DNA of 64,000 nt from the NCBI RefSeq assembly GCF_017874235.1, contig NZ_JAGGLC010000001.1, positions 248,001-312,000 on the forward strand, written 5' to 3'. Below the pieces are notes generated by a model. The model saw only the letters and a list, made by a program, of their open reading frames with translations. It was not told the origin of the DNA and ran no database searches. Each line of letters opens with the position of its first letter. Position 1 is the stretch's first letter. Shown one piece after another: positions 33,987 to 43,409 of the stretch. Origin of the DNA: Halolamina salifodinae (GTDB lineage: Archaea > Halobacteriota > Halobacteria > Halobacteriales > Haloferacaceae). The translations under genes were made by a program, and so were the position numbers.

Positions 33987-34343
33987 ATGGGAATCATGAG
34001 CAAAATCCTCGGCGGCGGCGGCAACCGCAGCACCGAGGACTACGTCACGCTCGACTTAGAGGAGGACTTCGAGAGTCCGGGCGGCGCCAACAGCATGAGC
34101 GTGCAGTTCGCCGAGATCGCCGGCCAGCAGGACGTGATCGCGATCAAGGACGCCGTCTACGACGGCGACCTCGTGATCGCCGACATCACCCGCCACTCGA
34201 CGACCGACAACGCCAGCGACCGCATCATCGACGAACTCCGGCAGGTCGCCCAGGAGGTCGACGGCGACATCGTCCAGAAGGGCGACGACCAGATCATCAT
34301 CACCCCCACGGGCGTCGGCATCTCCCGCGAGAAGCTGAACTGA
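33987..34343 (+). CDS. sepF: Cell division protein SepF
   Basis: The 118-residue protein is archaeal SepF, the membrane anchor of FtsZ in Euryarchaeota. The N-terminal MGIMSKILGGG is a membrane-targeting amphipathic peptide, followed by an acidic linker and the SepF core (SMSVQFAEIAGQQDVIAIKDAVYDGDLVIADITRHSTTDNASDRIIDELRQVAQEVDGDIVQKGDDQIIITPTGVGIS). Length and layout are typical. No ftsZ is in this window. It is divergent from the DUF1028 gene (105-nt spacer). Confidence 0.94.
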   Translation: MGIMSKILGGGGNRSTEDYVTLDLEEDFESPGGANSMSVQFAEIAGQQDVIAIKDAVYDGDLVIADITRHSTTDNASDRIIDELRQVAQEVDGDIVQKGDDQIIITPTGVGISREKLN

Positions 34344-34505
34344 GCGCCGACTCTTCTACGGCCCCGGTCTCCCGACGGATCTCCGAGCACGGTATCAGCG
34401 ACGGCGTCGGTTTCGCTCTCCACACTGACTGAGCCCAGCTGAGCGCCGCGGCTGAACTCGTACCGAACCGTCACCTACCTGTTCCCCCCGACCGCAGGGA
34501 CGGAC

Positions 34506-35936
34506 ATGACCGAGGATTCGGCCGACGCCGCGAACGTCCGGGTCCGGGGCATCTACGCCACCGCCCTCACCCGGACGCTGCTCGACGCCGGCCACCGTGT
34601 GGTACAGGCCTCGCCGCCGATCCAGCGGCGCTTCGACGCCGACCTCCCGGCGGCCGATCACGACGCCGCCATCGAGACCGGGCCGGACCGGCAGGGAATC
34701 AACGTCGCCGGCGATCCTGCCGCTGTCACGCGTATCCACGGCCTGCTGGCCGACACCGGGATCGACACGCTCACCTGGGCCGACCCGGCCCCAGTCGGCG
34801 CGGTGTTCGACGGCCGCGTGACCGAGACGCTGGGTACCGGCGCCGTCGTCGAACTGGGCGAGACGGAGGGCTATCTCCCGTTCCGGAACGTCGACGGCAC
34901 CATCGACGAGGGCGACGCAGTCCGGGTGCAGGTCACCGAGGCGGCGGCGCCGTGGGACAGCGACCGACACCTGCTCGACACGGCGTTCCGTGTCGAGGCG
35001 GGGCTGGCGACGCTCACCCGGGGCCACGAGGGGATCCGCGTTGCCGGCCGGGACGACGCCGCCGGCCGCGAACTGGCGGGGATCACCGACCTGCTCGGTT
35101 CTGACCCGCCGGCGGGCTGGGGGCTGGAGTGGGCCCACGACGCCCGCGACGCCGAGATGGAGACGCTGGGCGACGCGCTGGCGCAGGCCAGCGAACACGC
35201 GACCGATCTGGCGGACGCCATCGACGACGCCGGCGAGCCCGAGCCAGTCCGGGAGATTGCCAGCCCGGCCGCCGGCGCGTGGGTCTGGTTCGGCCGCGAG
35301 TCGCGATTCGCGCTGGACGAGGCACGCCGGACGGTGACGACGACGATGCCCGGCCACCACCGGACCAAGGCCGGCACCAACGCCGCCAGCGCGGGCGTCG
35401 ACTTCGCGGAGGCACTCTGTGGTGGCGACATGGGCGAGGAGTTCCCGTTCGCAGTTGTCGCCGACCAGTTCGGCCCGCACGTCGGCGACCGCGTGCGGAT
35501 CGACCACGGGAAGCCCGCCGGCCGCCGGATCGTCCTCGGGGAAGGCGAGGTGAAAGAGTGCGACGACGACGGCACGCTGGCAGTCGAACGCGAAATCGCC
35601 GGCAGCGGAAGCTACGACGCGCTGGGGACCCCCCGGGCGCCGGGCGACACCGCGCTCACGAAGTTCCGCGAGGGGCGCTGGTGGTATCCGACGACCTACC
35701 GCGGCGCCGACGGCGAGCACAAGGGGACGTACGTCAACATCTGCACGCCCGTCGAACTGTTCCCCGACGTGGTGCGCTACGTCGACCTCCACGTGGACGT
35801 GATCAAGTACCCCGACGGCGAGGTGGAGCGTGTCGACGACGACGAACTCGACGCGGCCGTCGAGGACGGTGACCTCTCGGAGGAACTGGCAGAGAAGGCC
35901 CGACAGGTCGCGAGCAGCATCGAACGCGCGCTCTGA
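34506..35936 (+). CDS. FAU-1-type ribonuclease/RNA-binding protein
   Basis: The 476-residue protein fits archaeal FAU-1, an RNase E/G-like protein that binds AU-rich RNA and matures rRNA precursors. The N-terminal half has an S1-like element (VGAVFDGRVTETLGTGAVVELGETEGYLPFRNVDGTIDEGDAVRVQV) and the PGHHRTKAG block; the C-terminal 150 residues are a DUF402 domain (GRWWYPTTYRGADGEHKGTYVNICTPVELFPDVVRYVDLHVDVIKYPDGEVERVD). It lies 162 nt after sepF on the same strand. Confidence 0.9.
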   Translation: MTEDSADAANVRVRGIYATALTRTLLDAGHRVVQASPPIQRRFDADLPAADHDAAIETGPDRQGINVAGDPAAVTRIHGLLADTGIDTLTWADPAPVGAVFDGRVTETLGTGAVVELGETEGYLPFRNVDGTIDEGDAVRVQVTEAAAPWDSDRHLLDTAFRVEAGLATLTRGHEGIRVAGRDDAAGRELAGITDLLGSDPPAGWGLEWAHDARDAEMETLGDALAQASEHATDLADAIDDAGEPEPVREIASPAAGAWVWFGRESRFALDEARRTVTTTMPGHHRTKAGTNAASAGVDFAEALCGGDMGEEFPFAVVADQFGPHVGDRVRIDHGKPAGRRIVLGEGEVKECDDDGTLAVEREIAGSGSYDALGTPRAPGDTALTKFREGRWWYPTTYRGADGEHKGTYVNICTPVELFPDVVRYVDLHVDVIKYPDGEVERVDDDELDAAVEDGDLSEELAEKARQVASSIERAL

Positions 35937-36114
35937 TCAGGCGCGGCGCGTGAGTCGGCTCATGCTGCCCCCCACCTCGTCGGTACAGGTGCTCGCAAGA
36001 CGGATCGCCCGGAGGCTCAGCGCGGAGCGATGCTGTCAACGGCGCATAGCCGCCCCTCACAGCGAGTCGGTGAGAAGTCAGCGGGAGGCGTGATAGCCGG
36101 GGATAGCCGGCCGT

Positions 36115-36441
36115 TCAGAAGTGGTTGGGGTGCTCGGTCGCGTGCTGCAGTTCGCCGCCGCGGCCGCCCTCGACGGTCGCGTCGCCCTGCTCGCCGGTCG
36201 AGGGGACGATCACGTGGACCTCGTCGACGTCGTCGAACTCCAGGATCAGGTCGCGTTTGATGTTCTGGGCGGTGAGGTCGCTGATCCCACAGCCAGCACA
36301 GGAGCCGCCGAGTTCGACGGAGACGGTGCCGGTGTCGGGGTTGGCCTCGCGGACCACGCTGCGGCCCCCGTGCATCTGGATGATGGGCATCTGCCCGACC
36401 ATCCAGTTCTCGACGCGCTCCTTGAGGCTCTCGTCGCTCAT
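36115..36441 (-). CDS. NifU C-terminal domain (Nfu-like) iron-sulfur scaffold
   Basis: The 108-residue protein is a single Nfu domain with the CxxC cluster-binding motif in GSCAGCG (near residues 48-51) and the following [17 protein letters not shown] helix. Nfu proteins carry and deliver Fe-S clusters. A C-terminal His-containing acidic tail (HATEHPNHF) follows the fold. ATG at 36441. The 178-nt spacer downstream to the FAU-1 stop holds nothing I can identify. Confidence 0.88.
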   Translation of the reverse strand: MSDESLKERVENWMVGQMPIIQMHGGRSVVREANPDTGTVSVELGGSCAGCGISDLTAQNIKRDLILEFDDVDEVHVIVPSTGEQGDATVEGGRGGELQHATEHPNHF

Positions 36442-36514
36442 TAGCTCCCTTTGGCGACCCGGACACTGGTAGCTTGCGGTTTCCCTGCAGGCCGACGGCC
36501 GTGAAAAAACTCCC

Positions 36515-37930
36515 TCACGGTCGTTCACACAGCCACGCGAGCGCGCCGACACCGACGCCCGCGAGCGCCGCGAGGGGGCCGAATCCGGGGCCTTCAGCCG
36601 CTGTCTCCGTCGGCGTAGGCGTCTCGGCGCTCGTCGGCGAGGGCGTCGCGAGGTCGGGGTCGTTTCCGAACCCCCAGGTCGTCTCCCCGTCGCCGTCCGG
36701 GAACACGTACAGCGCGGCGGGCGAGTCGACGGTGGCCCGCGAGGAGGCGACGAACGTCGACCCGGGGACGCCGACCCGCGCGGTCCAGAACTCCGCGTGC
36801 GGGCGGTCGGCCCACCAGGTGAGTTCTGTCGGCTCCACGGGGTCCGACACGTCGTGGCGCTTCACCCCGCCGCGGTACCACGAACTGTAGAGGATGCCGT
36901 CGCGGAACTCGAAGTTGTGGGCGGTAGTCCACGACCCGTCATGCGTGGCGTCGGGGGTCGGCGGCGGGTCAATGGTGGCGAGCGACTGGGGCTCGGTTGG
37001 CGTCGAGATGTCGTAGAGGTCGATACCGCCCGGGCCGCCTTCGGGGAGTTCCTCGGTCGCCCATGCCTCGCTACCGACGGCGAGCAGGTCGCCCGCCTCG
37101 TCGACGGCGGCGTAGTGGGCGTTCCCGGGGAGGGCGTCGTAGCTGTCCGCGCCGGACTCGAACTCGTCGGCAACCGTCTCCGCGTCGCGGCCGATGTGGG
37201 AGATGACCGCGGGCGCGGCAGTATCGCTCACGTCGAGCAGCCACGTGCCGGCGTCCCAGTGGGCGAGGTAGGCGACGTCGTCCTGCACGTACACGTCGTG
37301 GATCACCCGCGGGAACGGGGGTACGTCGGTCCACGCGTCGTCGTACTCGGTTAGCTCCCACTCCCCGATTTTGGTTGGCTCGTCGGCCACGTCGACGATG
37401 GCGAGCCGTCGTCGCTCGCCACCGTTGGCGGTGAGGTAGGCGGTGTCGCCGTCAAGGTAGGCGTTGTGGATCGGGTAGTCGGTCTCGTAGAACGCCCGCT
37501 GGCGTGGCTTTTCCGGGTTCGAAACGTCGACGACCAGCGCCCCAGCGAGTTCGCTCTGACCGGGGTTGGCGGGACCGACTACCAGCAACGTGTCGCCAGC
37601 ATGTTTCACGTCATAGATCCCGCCGAGCGGGCCGTTCTCGCGGTCAGCCAAGAGGTCACGGCGCTCGGCGACGACGGTCGGGTCAGAAGGAGAAGAGAGG
37701 TCGACGACGGCGTAACCGTCGGTGGCGGCGACGAACGCGGTGGCACCGTCGGGGGTGACGACCGTCTCAGTCGCTCCGTCGACTTCGACGCGGCCGACCG
37801 GGCCGTAGGTGTCTTCCCGGGTTCGCGGCGTGCCGTCGCCGGGCGTGCCGACCGGTGTCGGGTGGCCGACGACGGGGCGAGAGAGGAGGGCGCTCCCGGC
37901 CAGCAGGGAGAGTGCCTCGCGCCTGCGCAT
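36515..37930 (-). CDS. Exported LVIVD-repeat (beta-propeller) surface protein
   Basis: The 471-residue protein has a signal sequence with RRR ([22 protein letters not shown]), then LVIVD-type propeller repeats ([70 protein letters not shown]). A Thr/Pro/Ser-rich stalk precedes a C-terminal [20 protein letters not shown], which resembles the PGF-CTERM sorting signal processed by archaeosortase A. It is therefore probably exported and lipid-anchored at the cell surface. Ligand or partner unknown. Confidence 0.85.
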   Translation of the reverse strand: MRRREALSLLAGSALLSRPVVGHPTPVGTPGDGTPRTREDTYGPVGRVEVDGATETVVTPDGATAFVAATDGYAVVDLSSPSDPTVVAERRDLLADRENGPLGGIYDVKHAGDTLLVVGPANPGQSELAGALVVDVSNPEKPRQRAFYETDYPIHNAYLDGDTAYLTANGGERRRLAIVDVADEPTKIGEWELTEYDDAWTDVPPFPRVIHDVYVQDDVAYLAHWDAGTWLLDVSDTAAPAVISHIGRDAETVADEFESGADSYDALPGNAHYAAVDEAGDLLAVGSEAWATEELPEGGPGGIDLYDISTPTEPQSLATIDPPPTPDATHDGSWTTAHNFEFRDGILYSSWYRGGVKRHDVSDPVEPTELTWWADRPHAEFWTARVGVPGSTFVASSRATVDSPAALYVFPDGDGETTWGFGNDPDLATPSPTSAETPTPTETAAEGPGFGPLAALAGVGVGALAWLCERP

Positions 37931-38012
37931 GGTCCGTGAGAGCAGTCGGTGACGGATAAGCGGTCGGATCGGGGGCGAAACGGGCTTGGGTCGGGCGCTC
38001 GACCGGCGAGCC

Positions 38013-38750
38013 ATGGAGGACGCAGATCTCGCCGGACGGGTCGCGCTGGTGACCGGGAGCGCCTCGGGGCTGGGCCGGGGGCTGGCGCTCGCGCTGGCCG
38101 ACGCCGGCGCCGACGTGGCGATCCACTACTACAGCAGCGACGAGGCGGCCGCGGCGACGGCCGCCGACGCCGAAGCGTTCGGTGCGTCGGCGACGACCGT
38201 ACAGGGCGACGTGACCGACCCCGAGAGCGTCGACGCGATGTTCGAGTCCGTCGAGGCCGATCTGGGGAGCGTCGACGTGCTGGTGAACAACGTCGGCGAC
38301 TTCGACCCGCGCCACTGGGAGGAGATCGACCTCGACGCCTGGAACCGCGTGCTCTCGACCAACCTCACGGGGACGATGCTCTGTGCGCGGCGCGCGCTGT
38401 CGGGGATGCGGGATCAGGAGTGGGGCCGGATCGTCAACGTCGGCTACGCGGGCAGCGAGAAGGCGCTCACGGGGCCGACGAACTTCCCCTATTTCGTCGC
38501 GAAGACGGGCGTGCTGATGTTCACGCGGATGCTCGCGGCCGATACGCAACACGACGGGATCACCGTCAACGCGGTGTCGCCGTACGTGATCGAGACCAGC
38601 GACGAGTTCCCCGAGGCCGCCCCGCGCGGGCGCTGGGCGACCGTCGAGGACGTGGCGAACGCGGCGCTCTTTTTCTGCCGGTCGGACAGCGACTACGTCT
38701 CGGGTGAGAACATCGAAATCGACGGCGGCTACCTGCCCGAGTCGATCTAG
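38013..38750 (+). CDS. Short-chain dehydrogenase/reductase (FabG-like)
   Basis: The 245-residue protein is a classical SDR: GSASGLGRG in the first 25 residues, VNNVGDF, and the YxxxK equivalent in PTNFPYFVAKTG (YFVAK), with the C-terminal IEIDGGY motif typical of FabG-like members. It is an NAD(P)-dependent oxidoreductase of unknown substrate. Serine replacement at the catalytic Ser position (VGYAGSEKAL) is unclear. The ATG at 38013 was chosen over an upstream TTG. The stop overlaps the convergent DUF5611 gene by 4 nt. Confidence 0.88.
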   Translation: MEDADLAGRVALVTGSASGLGRGLALALADAGADVAIHYYSSDEAAAATAADAEAFGASATTVQGDVTDPESVDAMFESVEADLGSVDVLVNNVGDFDPRHWEEIDLDAWNRVLSTNLTGTMLCARRALSGMRDQEWGRIVNVGYAGSEKALTGPTNFPYFVAKTGVLMFTRMLAADTQHDGITVNAVSPYVIETSDEFPEAAPRGRWATVEDVANAALFFCRSDSDYVSGENIEIDGGYLPESI

Positions 38751-39127
38751 TAGTCCGGCGCCTCGTCCTCGACTTCGCGCTTCAGCGACTCGCGGCGGGA
38801 TTTGGCGTCGCGGCCGGTCGCCTCCAGCAGGAAGTCGTTTTTCGTGTCGACGGCCTCGCCGGCGGCCTCGAGTTCGTCGGGGTCGAGTTCGGTCGGGTCG
38901 CGCTCCTCGAACTCCACGCCCAGCCAGTCTTTCTTGCCCGAGTACTCGATTGCGCCCGCGACGATCCGCTCGAACACGGGGTTGTCGGGGTCGCCGACGA
39001 CGTAGAGGTCGTTCCCTCTGTACTCCTCAGTCCCGGTGATCTCACCGAAGTAGTCCTCGACCGTCGCCTCCATGTCGGGGATCCGCTCCTCGAGTGTCTT
39101 CCCCCGTCGCATCTTGTACTCCTTCAT
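38747..39127 (-). CDS. DUF5611-type haloarchaeal protein
   Basis: The 126-residue protein begins MKEYKMRRGKTLEERIPDMEATVEDYFG and ends NDFLLEATGRDAKSRRESLKREVEDEAPDY, matching the haloarchaeal DUF5611 family. It is a small alpha/beta protein with no catalytic signature, highly conserved among haloarchaea to my knowledge, suggesting a core role. Convergent with the SDR gene; 46 nt downstream of the zinc-ribbon gene on the same strand. Confidence 0.83.
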   Translation of the reverse strand: MKEYKMRRGKTLEERIPDMEATVEDYFGEITGTEEYRGNDLYVVGDPDNPVFERIVAGAIEYSGKKDWLGVEFEERDPTELDPDELEAAGEAVDTKNDFLLEATGRDAKSRRESLKREVEDEAPDY

Positions 39128-39172
39128 GCGAGCCGTTTCGCGAGGGGTCGGTTTACCAGTTGTGGACCGTCG

Positions 39173-40663
39173 CTACTCGGCCTTCTGCTGCTCGGTGATG
39201 TAGCCTTTCCGGCACTCCGGGCAGATGTCGCCGGCGCGCATCGAGGAGTTGCCCACGTCGCGGGTCAGCCCGCACTCGGGACAGAGGTACTCCATGTCCG
39301 CGTCGCGGCTCGAGCGCTCCAGATCGACGTTGGCCGTCGGCGTCGCCGAGGCATCGCCGGCTTCGCCGTCCTCGGTCCGATGGCCGTTGGACCGGTCCGG
39401 CGTGGACTCAGTGATTTCTGTCTGCATCGGCTCCGGCTCCGATTCCGGCTCCGGTTCAGCGGGCTCCGGTTCAGCGGGCTCCGATTCAGCGGGCTCCGGT
39501 TCAGCGGGCTCCGGTTCAGCGGGCTCCGATTCAGCGGGCTCCGGTTCAGCGGGCTCCGGTTCAGCGGGCTCCGATTCGGGTTCCTCGCTCTCCGGACCGC
39601 TCGGCGTGAGGCCGCCGCCGAAGTCGACATCGGCTGGCTCGCCGTCCGGCACCGAGGCGTCGTGGCCCTCGTCCTCGCCGGGCGCGTCGGGCCACGGCAT
39701 GTGGCCCTCGTCGGTCTCCTCGCGCTCGGGCTCGGTCGACTGGTCGGCCGGTTCAGGCTCTGAATTCTCCGTGACCTCAGGCCCGGCGTCCATGATCTCG
39801 GCGTCCTCGTCCTCGACGGCGGAGGAGCTCTCGGTGGGCCGCTGGGGTTCGGACGCGGGCTGCTCGGTCGTCTCCGGTTCCGGCTCGGGTTCGGGCGCCG
39901 CCGTCGTGCCCTCCGCATCGGCGTCGATGATCTCGGCGTCCTCGCCGTCGGGCGCCGACGGCTCGCTGACGCTCAGGTCTTGGCCGGGGACCTCCTCGGG
40001 GCTGGCTTCCTCCTCCCACTGCTTGCGGGCCTCCTCGGCGCGGGGCGCCTCCTCCTCGTCGAGGATGACGCCGTCGTCGCTCTCGGCGTCAGGTGTCTCC
40101 TCGTCGTCCTCGTCCGTGCCGCGCTGGCCGGGGTGGACCGGCACGTCCTCTTCCTCCTCGGACTCGTCCTCGGCTGCGTCGGATTCAGGCTCGGACTCGG
40201 GGGCCTCGCGCTCGAGCATGTCGTCGTCCTTCTCGGCCTGTTGGATGATGTCGGCGACGCCGCGGTCGATCGGATCCTCAGTCTCTTCCGAGACGGACTC
40301 GGCCTGTTCGGGCGTCGACGACGGCGCTGCGGGTTCCGGCTCCGACTCGGCGGACACACCGGCGTCGTCGGTTCCCGTCGAGAGTTCGTCAGTGCTCCAG
40401 TCCGTTCCGGCGCTCTCGGCCGTGTCGGTCTCGGTGGGTTCAGCACCCGGGGTCATCGCCCCAGTCGGCTCGGCGCCGGCCGACTCCCGAAGCTGATCGA
40501 TGGAGGTGATCTCCTTGTTCTCGCTGACGACCTGTTTCTCCCCGCAGCGCTCGCACGTTTTGACCTCCCGGACGGTAACGACGACCTCGTTACCCTCCTC
40601 GTTTCGTTCGCGCTCGGTTTCCGGCTCGCCGAAGTCGTGTCCGAGCAGACACCTGAGTCCCAT
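39173..40663 (-). CDS. Acidic repeat protein with terminal zinc ribbons (OapC-like)
   Basis: The 496-residue protein starts with a small zinc-binding unit (MGLRCLLGHDFG and CERCGEKQVVSENKEI) and ends with another (YLCPECGLTRDV and CPECRKGYITEQQ). Between them lies a 400-residue disordered acidic linker ending in EPAEPEPAESEPAEP repeats (see separate repeat). Haloarchaeal proteins of this layout have been named OapC/ArvC or DUF7093; the assignment is tentative. Function unknown, possibly nucleic-acid binding. ATG at 40663. Confidence 0.8.
   Translation of the reverse strand: MGLRCLLGHDFGEPETERERNEEGNEVVVTVREVKTCERCGEKQVVSENKEITSIDQLRESAGAEPTGAMTPGAEPTETDTAESAGTDWSTDELSTGTDDAGVSAESEPEPAAPSSTPEQAESVSEETEDPIDRGVADIIQQAEKDDDMLEREAPESEPESDAAEDESEEEEDVPVHPGQRGTDEDDEETPDAESDDGVILDEEEAPRAEEARKQWEEEASPEEVPGQDLSVSEPSAPDGEDAEIIDADAEGTTAAPEPEPEPETTEQPASEPQRPTESSSAVEDEDAEIMDAGPEVTENSEPEPADQSTEPEREETDEGHMPWPDAPGEDEGHDASVPDGEPADVDFGGGLTPSGPESEEPESEPAEPEPAEPEPAESEPAEPEPAEPEPAESEPAEPEPAEPEPESEPEPMQTEITESTPDRSNGHRTEDGEAGDASATPTANVDLERSSRDADMEYLCPECGLTRDVGNSSMRAGDICPECRKGYITEQQKAE
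39449..39583 (-). repeat. 15-bp tandem repeat with 45-bp higher-order period
   Basis: About nine copies of a 15-bp unit (TCCGGTTCAGCGGGC) lie in frame within the zinc-ribbon gene. Every third copy carries GAT instead of GGT (Ser instead of Pro), giving a 45-bp higher-order unit repeated three times. It encodes EPAEPEPAESEPAEP-type linker and is likely to vary in copy number. Confidence 0.8.
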
Positions 40664-40767
40664 TACCGGAGATAGACGGCCGGAAGGCTAAAAATACCCC
40701 GCCACTGCCCGCCGGTCCCGGCCGTGCCCGCCGGTAAGGATATGCCGCTCCCCGCCCGAGGGCCGGT

Positions 40768-41064
40768 ATGGCCGTCAGTCCGGAGCATCGCGACCGCGAC
40801 GAGGTGGAGTTCGAGGTGCTCGCGGCGCTGGCCGACCGCGCCGACGAGGGGATGAGCGTCCTCGAACTCCGCGCGGCGGTCGACGCCGATATCGATACGC
40901 TCGAGCCCGCACTCGCCGATCTGAAGGATGCCGACCTGATCGATGTGGAGCGCGAGGACGAGCGAGTGACAATCTACCCCGCGGCGGGCGTCGTCGCCGA
41001 CTCAGAGGAGTTCGACGACGAGCCGAGCGTGCTGGAGATCATCCGGAACCGGTTTGGCTTCTGA
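40768..41064 (+). CDS. DUF6432-type winged-helix protein
   Basis: The 98-residue protein has a single winged helix (VEFEVLAALADRADEGMSVLELRAAVDADIDTLEPALADLKDADLIDVEREDERVTIYPA), then a short tail ending IIRNRFGF. It matches a small haloarchaeal family (DUF6432). It may be a regulator, but the DNA-binding helix is acidic, so a protein-binding role is possible. It is followed 47 nt later by the GcvT-like gene on the same strand. Confidence 0.8.
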   Translation: MAVSPEHRDRDEVEFEVLAALADRADEGMSVLELRAAVDADIDTLEPALADLKDADLIDVEREDERVTIYPAAGVVADSEEFDDEPSVLEIIRNRFGF

Positions 41065-41111
41065 GTCGGCGAACCGGCGGAGTTTTTCCCCGCGGCGCCG
41101 AACCGCAGCCA

Positions 41112-42143
41112 ATGACGCTCGTCGGGGGCAGCCACGACGATCACGGGGCAACGTTCGGCCAGCGCGGCGGGCGCGAAATCGTCGAGGAGTACGGCCGCGC
41201 CGACCGGGCGGTCCGGGCGGTCCGCAACGCCGTCGGCGTGATCGAGATGGGCTACGGCGTCGTCGTCGTCACCGGTAGCGACCGCCACGCCGCCGTCGAC
41301 GCCGCCATCACCAATGACGTGCCCGAGGGCGACGGCGCCGGCTGCTACGCACTGGTGCTCGACGACGAGGGTACCGCCGCGGCGGAGCTGTTCGTCTACG
41401 CCGCAGGCGAACGCCTGCTGCTGTTCTCCCCACCGGGCCGGGCGCCCACGGTGATCAACCGACTCGAGACGGGCGAACGCTCGGCGACCGCCCGAGAAGC
41501 CACCGAGGGGTTCGGCGTGTTCGGCGTCCACGGGCCGATGGCGACTGAGAAGATCGCTTCTGTCCTCCACAAGGCCGGCGCGCCGACAGGCGCGTACTCG
41601 TTCGTCCGCGGGTCGATGGGCGACGCCGGCGTCTCGGTGGTCGCCGGCGACGCGCCGGGCGGCGAGGAGAGCTACGAGGTGATCTGTGCCGCCGAGGACG
41701 CCGACGAGGTGTGGATGACGCTGCTCTCCCGCGGGAACGGCGCCGCACCCTTTGGCTACCGGACCTACGAGACGCTCACCCTCGAAGCCGGGACGCCGCT
41801 GTTCGACACCGAGATCGACGGCAAGCGACCAGCGACGGTCGGCCTCAGTGGTGCTGCCGGACTTCCGGCGGCCGAGACCGACCAACGGCTCGTTGGGGTC
41901 CGAATCGACGCCGAAGAGCCGCCAGCGGGAGGTACGACGGTACTCGACGACGACGGCCCGGTCGGGCGCGTGACGCGAGCGCGCTGGAGCCCCTCGCTCT
42001 CGGCCACCATCGGGTTCGCCATCGTCGACGCCGATGCGACGGTCGAGGGAGTTAGAGCTGCTGACGACCGATTCGGTGCCGAAATCGAGTCGCTCCCGTT
42101 CGTCGAGGGGAGCGACCAGTCGCGTCGGCTCCCCTCCTACTGA
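41112..42143 (+). CDS. GcvT/YgfZ-like folate-binding protein
   Basis: The 343-residue protein resembles the aminomethyltransferase (T-protein)/YgfZ superfamily: an N-terminal GRREIVE-like segment (GGREIVEEYGRADRAVRAVRNAVGVIEMGYGVVVVTG), a tripartite fold with FGVFGVHGPMATEKI, and C-terminal GRVTRARWSPSLSATIGFAIVDAD. Members bind tetrahydrofolate; YgfZ-type proteins help Fe-S cluster enzymes. True GcvT would normally sit with gcvH and gcvP, which are not seen here, so a YgfZ-like role is more probable. Confidence 0.85.
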   Translation: MTLVGGSHDDHGATFGQRGGREIVEEYGRADRAVRAVRNAVGVIEMGYGVVVVTGSDRHAAVDAAITNDVPEGDGAGCYALVLDDEGTAAAELFVYAAGERLLLFSPPGRAPTVINRLETGERSATAREATEGFGVFGVHGPMATEKIASVLHKAGAPTGAYSFVRGSMGDAGVSVVAGDAPGGEESYEVICAAEDADEVWMTLLSRGNGAAPFGYRTYETLTLEAGTPLFDTEIDGKRPATVGLSGAAGLPAAETDQRLVGVRIDAEEPPAGGTTVLDDDGPVGRVTRARWSPSLSATIGFAIVDADATVEGVRAADDRFGAEIESLPFVEGSDQSRRLPSY

Positions 42144-42156
42144 CCGATTCTGGGGG

Positions 42157-43245
42157 CTATGGCAGGTAGCTCCGCAGGTGCTCGCGGGAGAACAGCGTGC
42201 TCGGCTGGTCCATGTGAACGCCGATTTCGCCCGATGTCGCCCGCAGACCCAGCCGCTGGATCGGCTCCGGGAGCGAGTACGCCCGGCGTAGCCAGTGGCC
42301 GAGTCGGATCTCCGTTCCCAGTTCGTCGCGCCACGCGGCCTCGTAGGCTGACAGCGTCGCCGGGTCGTCGGGATCGATCTCTCGAACCGCGTTATCCGCC
42401 GAGCGCATGCCGTAGAGAATGCCACCGCCGGTGAACGGCTTCGTCTGGGCAGCGGCGTCGCCGACGAGGAACACGCGGTGGGAGGCCACCGAGTCCGGCG
42501 GGCCGACGGGGATGGCGCCCGAGCAGAACCGGTCGATCTCGGCGCCGTAGGCGTCGACGAGCGCATCGAAGCGGGAGCGGGCGTCCTCGTCCGTGTCCGG
42601 GCGGACTGCCAGCCCGTACTCGACGCCGGCCTCGCCGCGCGGGATGCGCCACGCGAAGAAACTCGGAACCGTGAGGTGGACGTCGACGAAGTCACCGTGA
42701 TCCGGCTCCGGGTCGAACCCCAAGACGCCGTGGAGTTTCTCGTCGGGTTCGGGCAGACCGACGGCTCGTCGGACCCGCGAGACGGGGCCGTCACAGCCGG
42801 CGACCATCTTCGCCTCGACGGTGAACGGCTCGCCGTCGTCTGGCGAGACGGTGAGTTCGACGCCGTCGAGGCGCTCGTCGACGCCCGTGACGGTGTGGCC
42901 GTCGCGTACCTCGGCGCCGGCGTCCTGGGCCGCCTCGGCTAGCGTGCGGTCGAGTCCCTCGCGGTCGATGACGTTCGAGACCGGTTCGTCCTTGTAGAAG
43001 GGGTAGGCACGGCTCTCGGGCCCGCCGACGTGGAAGTCGGCGCCGTACACCTCGTTCTGGAGCAGTTCCTCCCGGGCGCCGTCGGGGGTGTACTCCCAGA
43101 TGTCCCGCGAGACGTGTCCCGAGCAGGCGAGCGGCGTGCCGATCTCGCCCTGCTCGAAGGCGATCACGTCGTGGCCCGCCTCGGCCGCGCGGCGGGCGAC
43201 GCGTGCGCCGGCGGGGCCGACGCCGACGACGGCGAAGTCGTACAT
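42157..43245 (-). CDS. Geranylgeranyl reductase family flavoprotein
   Basis: The 362-residue protein has the FAD-binding GxGxxG motif (MYDFAVVGVGPAGARVARRAAEAGHDVIAFEQ), the CSGHVS segment that places a cysteine near the flavin, and DAAAQTKPFTGGGILYGM. These are features of geranylgeranyl reductases that saturate isoprenoid chains of archaeal lipids or quinones. The chain length fits. The ATG at 43245 is preferred. It is convergent with the GcvT-like gene (13-nt spacer). Confidence 0.92.
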   Translation of the reverse strand: MYDFAVVGVGPAGARVARRAAEAGHDVIAFEQGEIGTPLACSGHVSRDIWEYTPDGAREELLQNEVYGADFHVGGPESRAYPFYKDEPVSNVIDREGLDRTLAEAAQDAGAEVRDGHTVTGVDERLDGVELTVSPDDGEPFTVEAKMVAGCDGPVSRVRRAVGLPEPDEKLHGVLGFDPEPDHGDFVDVHLTVPSFFAWRIPRGEAGVEYGLAVRPDTDEDARSRFDALVDAYGAEIDRFCSGAIPVGPPDSVASHRVFLVGDAAAQTKPFTGGGILYGMRSADNAVREIDPDDPATLSAYEAAWRDELGTEIRLGHWLRRAYSLPEPIQRLGLRATSGEIGVHMDQPSTLFSREHLRSYLP

Positions 43246-43409
43246 ACCCCCGACTATCCGGGCTCCGGACATATGTCTCGTGGTTGTAGCTGGCAGTCGA
43301 CGCGCTTCCTGTCGCGGACCGGTACGTCGAGCACCCGCCTGAGCCGGCCCGCGTCGGAGGGTCAGAGCATCGACGGTACTGGTCTCGCTCCCCTACTTGA
43401 GTGTCGGGG

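Noticed and set aside
43246-43409. Possible small gene between the lipid reductase and the BNR protein
   Set aside because: The open frame overlaps both neighbours, has a basic composition unlike haloarchaeal proteins and no promoter-like element.
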